Shown: one piece after another, positions 9,624-19,962 of the stretch
Numbering within the stretch: the first letter of the stretch is position 1
How the letters are laid out: each line of letters starts with the position of its first letter
Source of the DNA: Aliidiomarina celeris
GTDB taxonomy: Bacteria > Pseudomonadota > Gammaproteobacteria > Enterobacterales > Alteromonadaceae
Reading direction: 5' to 3'
Length of the DNA stretch: 64,000 nt
Assembly (NCBI RefSeq): GCF_003316875.1
Contig: NZ_QMIL01000002.1
Span: forward strand, 558,001 to 622,000
The notes under the pieces: model-generated
Told to the model about the DNA's origin: nothing
Databases searched by the model: none
What the model saw: the letters and a program-made list of their open reading frames with translations, nothing else
Made by a program: the position numbers and the translations under genes

Positions 9624-10483
9624 AAACCCAACCATTGCCAGTACGTGGTATAAATAACTTCACCAAAGAACAATGCTAAAATGCCAGCGAGTGCCAAAAA
9701 AGGACCAAAGGGCATGGGCTTGCTCTGTTGATGTTTACCGAGTGTAACCATAAGAATTCCAACCACGGCACCTACCACCGACGACAATAAAATAATCATG
9801 GGGAGCATTTGCCAACCGAGCCAAGCACCCAAAGCCGCAAGTAACTTAAAGTCGCCGTACCCCATTCCTTCTTTGCCTGTAGCAAGTTTAAACAACCAGA
9901 ACACGCACCAAAGGGCGAGATAACCAGAAGCTGCGCCGACAACTGAGCTTTGCAGGCTAATGGGGAGTACCGCAATACTCAGCAACATGCCAAGCCAAAT
10001 AAGCGGCAGCGTAATTTGATCCGGCAACAACATATGGTCGCGGTCAATAGCGGTAAGAATGACCAGCGCGTAAACCAATACGGCATAGCTCCAGCCTTGT
10101 AAGGTAAAACCAAACACCCAAATACAGGCGAGTGTGAGTAAACCTATTGCCAACTCTATACTGGGGTAACGCCAAGAAATAGGTGCCTTACACTTACTGC
10201 ATTGGCCGCGCAGCAACAAAAAACTGAGCAGCGGGATGTTCTCGAACCAGCGAATGGTATGGCCACAATGGGGGCAATGGGAGCGGGGCACAGCAAGGTT
10301 AAATGGGACTTGGGGTGCCGCAACAGTTTGGCCAAGGCTTTCGGCGCAGTCGCGTTGCCATTGTTGTTGAAGCATAACAGGGAGGCGACCAATCACTACA
10401 TTGGCAAAGCTACCGAACATAAGCCCGATAACGAACGCGAAGCTAAGGCCTAGCCATGGCACTTGAATGAAGATGTCGAACAA
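9620..10483 (-). CDS. pilD: Prepilin peptidase / N-methyltransferase PilD
   Basis: PilD cleaves the leader of type IV prepilins and type II pseudopilins and methylates the new N terminus. The 287-residue membrane protein has the N-terminal tetracysteine region (CPHCGHTIRW and CSKCKAPISWRYP) and the two catalytic aspartates of family A24 in TAIDRDHMLLPD and GYGDFKLLAALG. Several membrane segments span the rest. It lies downstream of pilC by 20 bp and overlaps coaE. It probably also serves a type II secretion system encoded elsewhere. Confidence 0.96.
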   Translation of the reverse strand: MFDIFIQVPWLGLSFAFVIGLMFGSFANVVIGRLPVMLQQQWQRDCAESLGQTVAAPQVPFNLAVPRSHCPHCGHTIRWFENIPLLSFLLLRGQCSKCKAPISWRYPSIELAIGLLTLACIWVFGFTLQGWSYAVLVYALVILTAIDRDHMLLPDQITLPLIWLGMLLSIAVLPISLQSSVVGAASGYLALWCVFWLFKLATGKEGMGYGDFKLLAALGAWLGWQMLPMIILLSSVVGAVVGILMVTLGKHQQSKPMPFGPFLALAGILALFFGEVIYTTYWQWLGL

Positions 10484-10503
10484 CGTTTTTTCCTCGTAAA
10501 GGG

Positions 10504-11724
10504 TTAGCCAACTGCCAACCCGAGCTGAAACAATGGTAAGTACAAGGCGATCATGATTAACCCGGTAAGTACGCTTACACCCACCAAAACAAGCTGCGGA
10601 AGCAAGGCAACGTAGAGCGCCATACGTTGCTCTATGGTTTGCTCTGCAAGACTCACTATAATTGCCAGCTGTTGTTCGAGCTGGCCACTGCGCTCGCCTA
10701 AACTAAGCCGCATAAGCTCCATGGGCAACAAATGCAAGGGAGCGAAAATACGTTCTATGGTATGCCCTTGCTCAAGTAAATGAATGCATTGTAACCATAA
10801 ATAACGATGGTATCGGTGCGGGCTATAGAGCGCAATGTTTTGTAAGCTTTGATGCAATGTCATTCCTCGGGAAAGGCCATTCGCCATGGTGTCCAGTTCA
10901 CGAATTAGCGCGGGGCGGGCGATATACTCGCGCCAGAGTTTACGTTGAAAAAGGGCGTGTTGAATGACCATAGAATGCAGAAAGGTCCGGCGCCAAATGA
11001 GCAGCAGCGCAACCGTGAAGACCAACACGGTGCTGGCCGTAAGCAGCTTCGAGAGGGGGAGAACTTCACTGGGAGTGAGTACCAATTGAGTGATCCAGGG
11101 TAACGAGGCTCCTGACTGCTCATACAATTGTGCAAACTTTGGCAGTATAAATAGTTTTAAACCAACAAACAGTAGAGTCGCCATAACCAAAACTGAAATT
11201 GGGTAAAGCAGTGCTTTGCGGGTGCGAGCTCGAGACTGGTTACGTTTCTTGAGTTGGCTGGCAACTGCGGCTAGCGTTTCTGGCAGAAAACCGGCTTGCT
11301 CGCCAAACTTCAATTGCTGCAGCAACGCAGGTGCGAGCGCGGGGCGAGCGGTACGGATGGCGTCGACCATGCTTTGGCCGCGTTCCAGTGCTTGCAGGCA
11401 AGAAGCGCATACCTCCGCTTCATGTGCGCTCTGGCACTGTGAAGAGAGGGCTTGCAGGGCTGCAGCAAGGTCGAACCCCGTTGCGGTTAAGCTGTGCAGT
11501 CGCTCACACCACGATTGCCAAAACACATCCGTTGGTGCGGTGTGCTGAGGAAGTGTTGTAAAGCGGGTTAAGGTTACATTACGTTGCGCAAGCGTTAATG
11601 CGAGTAACGACACATTTGCCGCGCGCTCTACACCACTGAGTGCATGTTGGTGCTGTTCCCCCTGATACCCGTGCCAACGGTACCAACTGATTTTAGGGCT
11701 TGGCGATAACACCGACCCTAGCAT
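10504..11724 (-). CDS. pilC: Type IV pilus inner-membrane platform protein PilC
   Basis: PilC is the polytopic platform protein that couples the pilus ATPases to pilin polymerisation. The 406-residue product has two T2SSF repeats, with FGEQAGFLPETLAAVASQLKKR in the first and LSLGERSGQLEQQL in the second, and hydrophobic segments near residues 170, 220 and 375-400. Its ATG overlaps the end of pilB by seven bases, so the two are translationally coupled. Length matches the family. Confidence 0.93.
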   Translation of the reverse strand: MLGSVLSPSPKISWYRWHGYQGEQHQHALSGVERAANVSLLALTLAQRNVTLTRFTTLPQHTAPTDVFWQSWCERLHSLTATGFDLAAALQALSSQCQSAHEAEVCASCLQALERGQSMVDAIRTARPALAPALLQQLKFGEQAGFLPETLAAVASQLKKRNQSRARTRKALLYPISVLVMATLLFVGLKLFILPKFAQLYEQSGASLPWITQLVLTPSEVLPLSKLLTASTVLVFTVALLLIWRRTFLHSMVIQHALFQRKLWREYIARPALIRELDTMANGLSRGMTLHQSLQNIALYSPHRYHRYLWLQCIHLLEQGHTIERIFAPLHLLPMELMRLSLGERSGQLEQQLAIIVSLAEQTIEQRMALYVALLPQLVLVGVSVLTGLIMIALYLPLFQLGLAVG

Positions 11725-12698
11725 ACGCCCTCCGTTCGTTTACCTTGCACCATGGCATGCAATTGCTGCCAATAGTTATTGGAGTTTGGAGAGGCGAGCA
11801 TAATGGTGCGTTCACGCTCACCAACATGCAGCAGCTCAAAGACCCCAGTGCGTTTGTGGCCGAGATTTATAAGTCTTTGGTTGATCAGTAAATTAAGGGC
11901 GGCGGCAAGCTGAGCATGCGACACCCCAAGTTGCTGTAGTCGAATAATGGCAGCTATCGCATGGCTGGCGTGTAAGGTTGCAAGTACTAAGTGACCGGTT
12001 TGGGCTGCTTGCAGAGTCATTTCAGCGGTTTCAGGATCGCGAATTTCACCCACCATAATAACGTCTGGGTCTTGCCGCAACAACGCTCGTAAAGTGGCAG
12101 CGAAGGTGAGTTTACTGTGTTGGTTAACCGCAGTTTGGTTCACCCCTTGAATGGGAATTTCCACCGGATCTTCCACGGTACTAATGTTGATATGGCGCGT
12201 CTTCAAGGCTTCTATCATGGCATAGAGGGTGCGAGTTTTGCCGCTGCCGGTCGGCCCGGTAACCAGAATCAGACCCTGCTGATCTTGCAAGCTTTGCTGC
12301 ATGAGTTGCAGTTGTTCTGGCAGCAAGCCGAGTTCAGCAAGCGTGAGCGCAGCGCCGGTTTGGTTGAATAAACGCAACACAATTTTCTCGCCCCACAGGG
12401 TAGGGAGTACGTTTAAACGGCAATCAATACGAAGCTGCTGATAGTGAATAAGAAACCGCCCGTCTTGGGCTTTGCGGCGCTGGGTAACGTCGGTTCCTGC
12501 GGCATTTTTCAGCGCCGCTAACCATTGTTCGCCTTGCAACTTCGACACACCAAGCAAGGGCTGCACGTGGCCAAGGTAACGTTGGCGCACACGGTATTCG
12601 TCTTGCATCGCCTCAAAATGTAGATCTGAAACCCCACGCAATACACTGTCGGCAAGTAATTTAGTGAGTGGTGGTGGTAGTTGAGCAGCACTACTCAT
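11718..12698 (-). CDS. pilB: Type IV pilus assembly ATPase PilB, shortened form
   Basis: The product is a GspE/PilB secretion ATPase with Walker A GPTGSGKT, the Asp box, Walker B VIMVGEIRDPETAE and the His box ATLHASHA. At 326 residues it is much shorter than usual PilB (about 560). The N-terminal regulatory domain is missing: the protein begins directly at the PAS-like N2 domain (SDLHFEAMQDEYRVR). The tetracysteine zinc insertion normally before the C-terminal G-[RV]-[TV]-G-[IV]-[YF]-E segment is also absent, with RTGVFELL following almost directly. Position between pilA and pilC makes PilB the best name, although HofB-like divergence or a second PilB elsewhere is possible. Confidence 0.85.
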   Translation of the reverse strand: MSSAAQLPPPLTKLLADSVLRGVSDLHFEAMQDEYRVRQRYLGHVQPLLGVSKLQGEQWLAALKNAAGTDVTQRRKAQDGRFLIHYQQLRIDCRLNVLPTLWGEKIVLRLFNQTGAALTLAELGLLPEQLQLMQQSLQDQQGLILVTGPTGSGKTRTLYAMIEALKTRHINISTVEDPVEIPIQGVNQTAVNQHSKLTFAATLRALLRQDPDVIMVGEIRDPETAEMTLQAAQTGHLVLATLHASHAIAAIIRLQQLGVSHAQLAAALNLLINQRLINLGHKRTGVFELLHVGERERTIMLASPNSNNYWQQLHAMVQGKRTEGVC

Positions 12699-12730
12699 CA
12701 GACTGAACTCCTGTAGCGTCTGGGTTGAAG

Positions 12731-13195
12731 TTAAAGTGCGGGGAGGTCACCGACGCACTGCTGAAGGCGAGCACCGAGTTGAAAGTCCGAACAATACGAC
12801 TGCCAACTCAGTTGTGTGCTTTGCACGACAGGCTGAAGTTCTACTTGTAAGGCGTCGCCGTTCTGGTCGGTCGCCTCGAGCGTTGCGCGAAAAGCGCCGG
12901 GGCTAGCGCCCGCAGCTAATGTTGTTATTCCTTGCGGCAATGGATTCGGTACCGGCGGCAACCCTTGTTGACCAAACTCACCGCATGCAGTAAGACTGCC
13001 ATGGTTTTGCCAGCAGAGCGCAACAGCGGTTTGCCACGGCTGCAAACTCATGAGGGCGGTGGTCGCCTTGGTGCGTTGTGTGTAGTCGGTAAAGGCTGGC
13101 ACGGCCATTGAGCTGAGAATGCCAAGAATAGCCACCACAATCATCAGTTCAATTAAGCTAAAGCCAAACGAGCGTGGGGAATGAGAATGTTGCAT
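12731..13195 (-). CDS. pilA: Type IV pilin PilA
   Basis: The product is the major or a major-like type IV prepilin of 154 residues. An 11-residue leader ends in G11, followed by FSLIELMIVVAILGILSSMA, with mature Phe1 and Glu5 as required for PilD processing and assembly. The C-terminal half has cysteines at the end of the globular head (YCSDF and QQCVG) that could form the usual disulfide. An upstream ATG would add thirteen residues, but GGAGG stands five bases before the ATG at 13195, so this start is chosen. It leads the pilABCD run. Confidence 0.95.
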   Translation of the reverse strand: MQHSHSPRSFGFSLIELMIVVAILGILSSMAVPAFTDYTQRTKATTALMSLQPWQTAVALCWQNHGSLTACGEFGQQGLPPVPNPLPQGITTLAAGASPGAFRATLEATDQNGDALQVELQPVVQSTQLSWQSYCSDFQLGARLQQCVGDLPAL

Positions 13196-13253
13196 GACGC
13201 CTCCAGGGGTTGAATTAAACGTAAAATTTAACAACAGAAGGCTTTAGATATAG

Positions 13254-13277
13254 CCGATGCAATGTAGATTGCACCGG
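13254..13277. repeat. Inverted repeat between nadC and pilA
   Basis: Two ten-base arms, CCGATGCAAT (13254-13263) and ATTGCACCGG (13268-13277), pair with one mismatch around a GTAG loop. No T-run follows in the direction of transcription, so it is a weak terminator at best. It could be an operator in front of pilA or a structure in the pilA leader. Confidence 0.5.
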
Positions 13278-13313
13278 CCTTGGCTGAAGATCAGCGATCG
13301 CGCACAGAAATTA

Positions 13314-14207
<894 letters not shown>

Positions 14208-14723
14208 CTATTGAATAAGGGTAAGTTGACGGTCACGTTGGGTGAATTCTAACGTTCTAAGGGCGCTCATGCCCAGCAGAATATGCGAGCTGTCGTAGTC
14301 GGGCACTATAGTAGCGCTTACGTTCTGTAGGCGAATTTCGCCCAGTCGCAATTCGTCGAGCTGGGTTTGGTAAGCGAGGGCAATACCATTGGCGGTGCGC
14401 ACTTGCACCGCTGTTCCACGAGTAAGCCCAAGTTGATCGCTGAGTCGACCGGGAATTGCCACTTGGGTTGCGCCGGTGTCGAGTAAAAAGGTAACGGCGC
14501 GTTGGTTAATTTCACCGTTTGCGAGGTAGTGACCTTGCCGGTTCTGGTCCAGCACCACTATGGCGCGGTTACCGTCGCGATAGCTCTGTACCTGCTGATT
14601 CGGATTTTGCTGGCGCTCGAGTAGGTTATTGAACACCGCATAAAGAATAACGAGGGCTGCCACCCAAGCGAACCAAGTAAAGAATTTGCCAAATATTTGA
14701 GTGCTGTCAGTGGGTTCGGTCAT
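14208..14723 (-). CDS. Membrane-anchored retropepsin-like aspartic protease
   Basis: A 171-residue clan AA (TIGR02281-like) aspartic protease. One membrane segment lies at about residues 13-31 (FFTWFAWVAALVILYAVF), followed by a periplasmic or cytosolic single-lobe retropepsin domain with the catalytic LLDTGAT and the late hydrophobic-Gly motif HILLGMSAL. A single lobe implies it works as a dimer. It starts 16 bp upstream of nadC on the same strand, so it probably is transcribed with nadC. Substrates of this bacterial family are poorly known; activity is inferred from the motif. Confidence 0.85.
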   Translation of the reverse strand: MTEPTDSTQIFGKFFTWFAWVAALVILYAVFNNLLERQQNPNQQVQSYRDGNRAIVVLDQNRQGHYLANGEINQRAVTFLLDTGATQVAIPGRLSDQLGLTRGTAVQVRTANGIALAYQTQLDELRLGEIRLQNVSATIVPDYDSSHILLGMSALRTLEFTQRDRQLTLIQ

Positions 14724-14871
14724 GGTTACTGAGTCCTTGACATAAAAAGGGGATATACCGGGCGATACTTTAGCACAGTGTTGCCGTGGTTTGAGCTGTG
14801 CACTATAACCTCGGCTGCAGTTTTCAGGTAAGCTAAAGACAGATGAAAACGTAACGGATGGAGTTTGCGAA

Positions 14872-15414
14872 GTGTTTAGTATTCAGCAAGACCGTATTGA
14901 GCAAGCGCAATGGCGACCCTCACCTCATTGTGATGAACGTTCTCGACCGAATGACATTCGGCTGCTGGTGATTCATGGCATTAGCTTGCCTGCGGGAGAG
15001 TTTGGCGGGTCTGCTATTGACGATCTCTTTTTAGGGTGTCTCGACTGCTCAAGCCATCCGTCGTTTAGCTCGCTTGCAGGATTGCGGGTGTCGGCGCATT
15101 GCTTGGTACGGAGAAATGGTGAACTTATTCAATATGTTCCTTTTTCGAAACGGGCATGGCATGCCGGTGTGAGTGAGTGGCAGGGAGAAACCGGTTGTAA
15201 CGACTTCTCCATAGGTGTTGAACTTGAGGGAACGGACACAACACCCTACACTGAAGCTCAGTACCGAACACTTGTTCAGTTAACACAGGCATTGATCACG
15301 CATTACCCGAATTTAAGTAAAACAACAATTGTTGGCCATGAGCATATTGCACCGGGCCGGAAAACAGACCCAGGCCCAGCTTTTGATTGGCCTTTTTATT
15401 TGTCGGCTTTATAG
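14872..15414 (+). CDS. ampD: 1,6-anhydro-N-acetylmuramyl-L-alanine amidase AmpD
   Basis: AmpD cleaves the peptide from anhydromuropeptides in the cytosol during wall recycling, and so controls AmpR-type beta-lactamase induction. The 180-residue product has zinc ligands visible as LLVIHGISLP (His35) and VGHEHIAPGRKTDPGP (His and Asp), plus the substrate region SIGVELEG with the catalytic Glu. The start is a GTG preceded by GGATGGAG at about nine bases. No signal peptide is present, as expected for AmpD. It is divergent from the nadC run and 79 bp upstream of ampE. Confidence 0.96.
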   Translation: MFSIQQDRIEQAQWRPSPHCDERSRPNDIRLLVIHGISLPAGEFGGSAIDDLFLGCLDCSSHPSFSSLAGLRVSAHCLVRRNGELIQYVPFSKRAWHAGVSEWQGETGCNDFSIGVELEGTDTTPYTEAQYRTLVQLTQALITHYPNLSKTTIVGHEHIAPGRKTDPGPAFDWPFYLSAL

Positions 15415-15493
15415 GCTGTCGGCTTGGCATGGGTTTAATCAGCATGGGTTTTGACTGTTGCGGCAAAAGCGACTCGACTAAACAGGAATTATT

Positions 15494-16330
15494 ATGATCG
15501 TACTCTCGTTACTTGTAGCTCTTATGATTGAGCGTCTCCGGGTGAGTCCAGCAGGTTGGCGGCTCGATAATACGGCTCAGCAATTTGACCAATGGCTGCT
15601 GCAACATGAAACCTTTGGTGCGGCGCGAAAAAATGAAGTGTTTGGGCCATTAATGCTGCTAATTCCGTCGTTATTGCTCGCTATCTTACTGTTGTTTGGC
15701 ACCGGCGGCTTAACAGAGTTTTTGGTCAACGTGGCGGTGCTGTCGCTGGTACTCGGCTGCAGGGTTCAGCGTGAGGCTGTACGCGACTTCTTTCTCGCCA
15801 TCGAGCGTGACGACAGCGACGGTATTGAAACTGCAGAAGCAGGCTTTGAAGCTGCTTTTGACTTATCTGAATTAGAGCAGAGCTCCGACGAAGATGACGA
15901 TGAGCAGTACAAGATAAGTATCGGGCAGCGGCTGGTTTGGATGAATTTTCGCTACTATTTCTCGGTGATATTTTGGTTTGTTTTGTTCGGTGCAGCGGGC
16001 GCCTTGGGTTATGGGCTGCTCCGTGCCAACGAGACTAGTTGTAAACCGTTAATGCGTTGGGTGGACTGGTTGCCTGTTCGCGTTGCCGGGTTTGCTTATT
16101 TACTGGTAGGGCATTTTTCGAAAGGCATGCCGAGCTGGCTTGCGAGCTTAGGCGACACACGTTCACCAGCAGGTAGTTTATTGGCCATAGCGCGAGCTGC
16201 GGAAGACACTGCCGTAGACGACGATGATCGCGCGCAGGAACCTCAGGCGCTGTTAGGACTGGCGCGAAGAGCTACGATTTTATTGCTGGTGGCTATCGCT
16301 TTAGCGACCATTTTTGGTTGGGTGGTATAA
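15494..16330 (+). CDS. ampE: AmpE regulatory inner-membrane protein
   Basis: The 278-residue product matches AmpE: start MIVLSLLVALMIERLR, an acidic cytoplasmic or periplasmic loop rich in Asp/Glu (about residues 108-140, with SSDEDDDEQY), and membrane segments near residues 52-75, 155-178 and 258-276. AmpE belongs to the CobD-like fold and is encoded next to ampD in many gammaproteobacteria, but its biochemical role is not well established. It precedes pdhR by 139 bp, a gap that holds two PdhR operators. Confidence 0.9.
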   Translation: MIVLSLLVALMIERLRVSPAGWRLDNTAQQFDQWLLQHETFGAARKNEVFGPLMLLIPSLLLAILLLFGTGGLTEFLVNVAVLSLVLGCRVQREAVRDFFLAIERDDSDGIETAEAGFEAAFDLSELEQSSDEDDDEQYKISIGQRLVWMNFRYYFSVIFWFVLFGAAGALGYGLLRANETSCKPLMRWVDWLPVRVAGFAYLLVGHFSKGMPSWLASLGDTRSPAGSLLAIARAAEDTAVDDDDRAQEPQALLGLARRATILLLVAIALATIFGWVV

Positions 16331-16341
16331 AACGCTTCCTT

Positions 16342-16358
16342 AAGTGGTAATACCAATT
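16342..16358 (+). promoter_or_regulatory. PdhR operator, distal copy
   Basis: The sequence AAGTGGT-AAT-ACCAATT matches the PdhR consensus AATTGGT-N3-ACCAATT with one mismatch. It lies just after ampE, about 75 bp before the second copy, upstream of the predicted pdhR promoter. Confidence 0.7.
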
Positions 16359-16397
16359 TATAAGCTTTCGGGTATAGCCGCCTAGCTTATTCTTGTT

Positions 16398-16433
16398 TAT
16401 AATTACGTCAAGGGTTAATTGGTAAGACCAAAT
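16398..16433 (+). promoter_or_regulatory. pdhR promoter -10 box with proximal PdhR operator
   Basis: A perfect TATAAT at 16398-16403 (no good -35 at 17 bases) is followed by AATTGGT-AAG-ACCAAAT at 16417-16433, which matches the PdhR consensus at 13 of 14 arm positions. The operator would lie just downstream of the start of transcription, the same geometry as autoregulation of pdhR-aceEF in E. coli, where pyruvate releases the repressor. Confidence 0.8.
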
Positions 16434-16469
16434 AACCAGCGATGGGAAAAGTGAGGTTATTGAATAACA

Positions 16470-17222
16470 ATGAGCGACATTGGCCGTATTCAACATACGA
16501 AGTTGTCCGATGTTATTGTCAGTCAGGTTGAATCGCTGATTGTCAATGGCACGTGGGCGGCCGGTGAGCGCCTGCCCTCTGAGCGCGATTTGGCCAAGCA
16601 GTTTCATGTCTCGCGGCCGTCGTTGCGCGAAGCCATTCAAAAGTTAGAAGTGCGCGGGTTAGTGTCTCGTCGGCAAGGCGGTGGTACCTATATTGCTGGA
16701 GCTTTAGACCAACAGGTTGCCGATCCCTTGTTTGACTTGCTGGCGCGCCATCCAGAATCGCAGTTCGACTTACTCGAATTTCGACATGCGCTCGAGAGCG
16801 TTTCCGCTTACTTTGCTGCGTTACGCGGCACAGACGCTGACCTTGAGCGTATCGAAGCCATGTTTAGGGCGGCAACAGAGCAGGAGTTTAGCGTTGCGCA
16901 ACAGGCCAAAGCATTGGTTGATTTTTATATTGCCGTAACCGAAGCGTCGCATAATGTGGTGTTGCTGCACTTAGTGCGCGGCATGAAAGACCTACTCGAA
17001 GACAATATTCGTAAGAACTTAGAACAACTGCATGACCGTAGCCATGTACTTGACCAGTTAAACGAACATCGTAAAGCCTTAGTGGAGGCTATTATTGCGC
17101 GGGAGCCAGAGCAAGCACGTGAAGCTTGTCACGCCCATTTAGCCTACATCGAACATGTATTATTGCAATTAAACCGAGAGCTCAGCCGAGTGCAGCGTGT
17201 ACTTCGGCGCAGTGAGCTTTAA
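16470..17222 (+). CDS. pdhR: Pyruvate dehydrogenase complex repressor PdhR (GntR/FadR family)
   Basis: PdhR is the pyruvate-responsive repressor of the pdh operon. The 250-residue product has an N-terminal winged helix with LPSERDLAKQFHVSRPSLRE (about residues 32-51) and IQKLEVRGLVSRRQGGGTY, nearly the E. coli sequence, and a C-terminal all-helical FCD ligand domain (about 75-240). It lies 63 bp before aceE and behind two matching operators, so autoregulation is well supported. A GTGAGG is present but rather far (about 13 bases) from the ATG. Confidence 0.95.
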   Translation: MSDIGRIQHTKLSDVIVSQVESLIVNGTWAAGERLPSERDLAKQFHVSRPSLREAIQKLEVRGLVSRRQGGGTYIAGALDQQVADPLFDLLARHPESQFDLLEFRHALESVSAYFAALRGTDADLERIEAMFRAATEQEFSVAQQAKALVDFYIAVTEASHNVVLLHLVRGMKDLLEDNIRKNLEQLHDRSHVLDQLNEHRKALVEAIIAREPEQAREACHAHLAYIEHVLLQLNRELSRVQRVLRRSEL

Positions 17223-17285
17223 TTCCGATTCAGTCGCTGCCAAAGTGAATAAGGTAGCGACACGTTGAAGGTAGAAGGAGCCGTT

Positions 17286-19952
17286 ATGGCAGAGCAAGAA
17301 CGTAACGATATTGATCCGCAAGAAACACTGGAATGGCTAGACTCGCTTGAAGCAGTGCTGGACGAGGAAGGCCCTGAACGAGCGCACTTTCTGTTAGAGC
17401 AACTGATCGACAAAGCGCGCCGCAGTGGTGCTTATTTACCTTATCAACCGACCACCGCTTATTTAAATACCATTCCGGTGAGCCAAGAGCCGGTAATGCC
17501 GGGTGATCAAACCTTAGAAGCTCGAATTCGTGCTGCGATACGTTGGAATGCGCTTGCCATGGTTCTGCGCGCTTCTAAGAAAGAGCTCGAGCTGGGCGGT
17601 CACATTTCAAGTTTCGCCTCCTCGGCTATGCTGTACGACATTGGTTTTAATCACTTTTTCCGTGCCCCGGGCGAAGACGGCGGCGATTTTCTGTTTATTC
17701 AAGGGCATGCCTCGCCGGGTATTTATGCGCGAGCCTTCCTTGAGGGGCGTATTACTGAAGAACAACTTGACGGATTCCGCCAAGAAGTGGAAGGCGGTGG
17801 GCTGTCGAGTTACCCGCACCCCAAACTCATGCCTGAATTCTGGCAATTTCCGACGGTTTCCATGGGCTTGGGGCCAATGCAGGCGATTTACACAGCGCGC
17901 TTCTTAAAGTACCTCACCGATCGAGGCATTAAAGACTGTTCGAACCAGCGCGTGTATTGCTTCTTGGGCGACGGCGAAGTGGATGAGCCAGAAAGCTTAG
18001 GTGCCATTGGTTTAGCCAGTCGTGAAGGGCTCGACAACCTTACGTTTATTATTAACTGTAACTTGCAGCGCCTCGACGGCCCTGTGCGCGGTAACGGTAA
18101 GATTATTCAGGAACTGGAAGGTACTTTCCGTGGCGCTGGCTGGGAAGTAATTAAAGTGATTTGGGGCCGCTATTGGGACCCGCTATTGTATCGCGATACC
18201 GAAGGCAAGCTTGCCGAAATTATGCAAACCAGCGTAGATGGCGAGTATCAAAACTACAAAGCGAAAGGCGGTGCGTACACGCGCGACAACTTCTTTGGCA
18301 AAACGGAAGAAACCAAAGCCATGGTGGCAAACCTTTCCGACGAAGATATTTGGCGCTTAAACCGTGGTGGCCACGACCCAGTAAAAGTGTATGCGGCTTA
18401 TCACAAAGCAGTGAACACTAAAGGCCGGCCACAAGTTATTCTGGCGAAAACCGTGAAAGGCTACGGCATGGGCGCTGCGGGTGAAGGCAAAAACGTTGCC
18501 CACCAAGTGAAAAAAATGGAAATGGACGCCATTAAGCATTTCCGTGACCGCTTTAACATTCCAATTAAAGACGCAGAATTGGAAGACATTCCATACTACC
18601 GTTTTCCAGAAGACAGCGACGAGCTGAAATATATGCGCGAACGCCGTGAGAAGCTCGGTGGCTTTATGCCGGTGCGTAGAGCGGAAACCGACAAAGAGCT
18701 TGAGGTTCCCTCGCTCAAAGCGTTTGAGGCGGTATTGAAAGGCTCGGGTGACCGTGAAATTTCAACCACTATGGCGTTTGTTCGAGTGCTGACCGCGATG
18801 TTGAAAGACAAGAAAGTGGGTCAGCGTGTGGTTCCTATTATTCCTGATGAAGCGCGCACGTTCGGCATGGAAGGTCTGTTCCGTCAAGTTGGAATTTATT
18901 CGAGCCAAGGGCAGAAATATACCCCGCAAGACGCCGACCAAGTGGCCTATTATCGGGAAGACAAAAAGGGCCAAGTGCTTCAAGAAGGGATTAACGAACT
19001 TGGCGCGATGGCATCTTGGGTAGCTGCGGGTACCAGCTATTCGACCAATAACGAGCCGATGATCCCCGTTTACATTTATTACTCCATGTTTGGTTTCCAA
19101 CGTGTTGGGGACTTGGTGTGGGCGGCTGGCGACAGTCAAACGCGTGGTTTCTTGATTGGCGGTACAGCTGGGCGCACAACGCTGAATGGCGAAGGTTTAC
19201 AACACCAAGACGGGCATAGCCACTTGCACTTTGGTACCGTGCCGAACTGTGTCACTTACGACCCAACGTATGGCTATGAAGTGGCGGTAATTGTGCAAGA
19301 CGGTATGCGCCGGATGTTTGGCGAGCAGGAAAATGTGTTCTATTACATTACGGTAATGAACGAGAACTACAAGCAGCCGGAAATGCCGGAAGGTGTGGAA
19401 GAAGGCATATTGCGCGGTATTTATCAGCTTGATCAGGTAAAAGCCAGTAAGGCCGCAGGCGAAGTGCGCTTAATGGGCTCGGGTACGATTTTGCAGGAAG
19501 TACGCCGTGCGGCAGAAATTCTGAAAAAGGATTTCAAGGTCAGTGCAACGGTTTACAGTGCAACGTCTTTCAACGAGTTAGCGCGCGACGGCTTAGATAC
19601 AGAGCGCTACAACATGCTGAACCCGACTAAGAAAGAGAAGCAGGCTTTTATTACGAGCGTTTTAGAAAGTGGGAAAGGACCCGTTATTGCGGCAACCGAT
19701 TATGTGAAACTCTATGCAGATCAAGTGCGGGCATGGGTTCCAGGGCCTTATCGAGTGCTGGGCACCGACGGTTTTGGTCGCTCCGACAGTCGTGAAAACT
19801 TGCGCCGTCATTTTGAAGTAAATGCGGAGTATATTGTGGTGGCCGCGCTGGCTGAATTAGCGAAGGCGGGCGATATCGACAAGCAAGTTGTGGTGAAGGC
19901 GATCAAAGACTTTGGTCTTGATACCGACAAAATGAACCCACTGTACGCATAA
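17286..19952 (+). CDS. aceE: Pyruvate dehydrogenase E1 component AceE (homodimeric type)
   Basis: AceE decarboxylates pyruvate with thiamine diphosphate and acetylates the E2 lipoyl arm. The 888-residue product is the single-chain gammaproteobacterial type, like E. coli AceE (887). The cofactor motif runs from [13 protein letters not shown] to [10 protein letters not shown] near residues 228-263, and the catalytic-loop region includes [24 protein letters not shown] stands six bases before the ATG at 17286; a TTG seven codons earlier is rejected. aceF follows after ten bases. Confidence 0.97.
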   Translation: MAEQERNDIDPQETLEWLDSLEAVLDEEGPERAHFLLEQLIDKARRSGAYLPYQPTTAYLNTIPVSQEPVMPGDQTLEARIRAAIRWNALAMVLRASKKELELGGHISSFASSAMLYDIGFNHFFRAPGEDGGDFLFIQGHASPGIYARAFLEGRITEEQLDGFRQEVEGGGLSSYPHPKLMPEFWQFPTVSMGLGPMQAIYTARFLKYLTDRGIKDCSNQRVYCFLGDGEVDEPESLGAIGLASREGLDNLTFIINCNLQRLDGPVRGNGKIIQELEGTFRGAGWEVIKVIWGRYWDPLLYRDTEGKLAEIMQTSVDGEYQNYKAKGGAYTRDNFFGKTEETKAMVANLSDEDIWRLNRGGHDPVKVYAAYHKAVNTKGRPQVILAKTVKGYGMGAAGEGKNVAHQVKKMEMDAIKHFRDRFNIPIKDAELEDIPYYRFPEDSDELKYMRERREKLGGFMPVRRAETDKELEVPSLKAFEAVLKGSGDREISTTMAFVRVLTAMLKDKKVGQRVVPIIPDEARTFGMEGLFRQVGIYSSQGQKYTPQDADQVAYYREDKKGQVLQEGINELGAMASWVAAGTSYSTNNEPMIPVYIYYSMFGFQRVGDLVWAAGDSQTRGFLIGGTAGRTTLNGEGLQHQDGHSHLHFGTVPNCVTYDPTYGYEVAVIVQDGMRRMFGEQENVFYYITVMNENYKQPEMPEGVEEGILRGIYQLDQVKASKAAGEVRLMGSGTILQEVRRAAEILKKDFKVSATVYSATSFNELARDGLDTERYNMLNPTKKEKQAFITSVLESGKGPVIAATDYVKLYADQVRAWVPGPYRVLGTDGFGRSDSRENLRRHFEVNAEYIVVAALAELAKAGDIDKQVVVKAIKDFGLDTDKMNPLYA

Positions 19953-19962
19953 GGAGCAGAAC

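Noticed and set aside
15421-15470. Short direct repeat GCATGGGTTT in the ampD-ampE gap
   Set aside because: Only ten bases and two copies; easily by chance.
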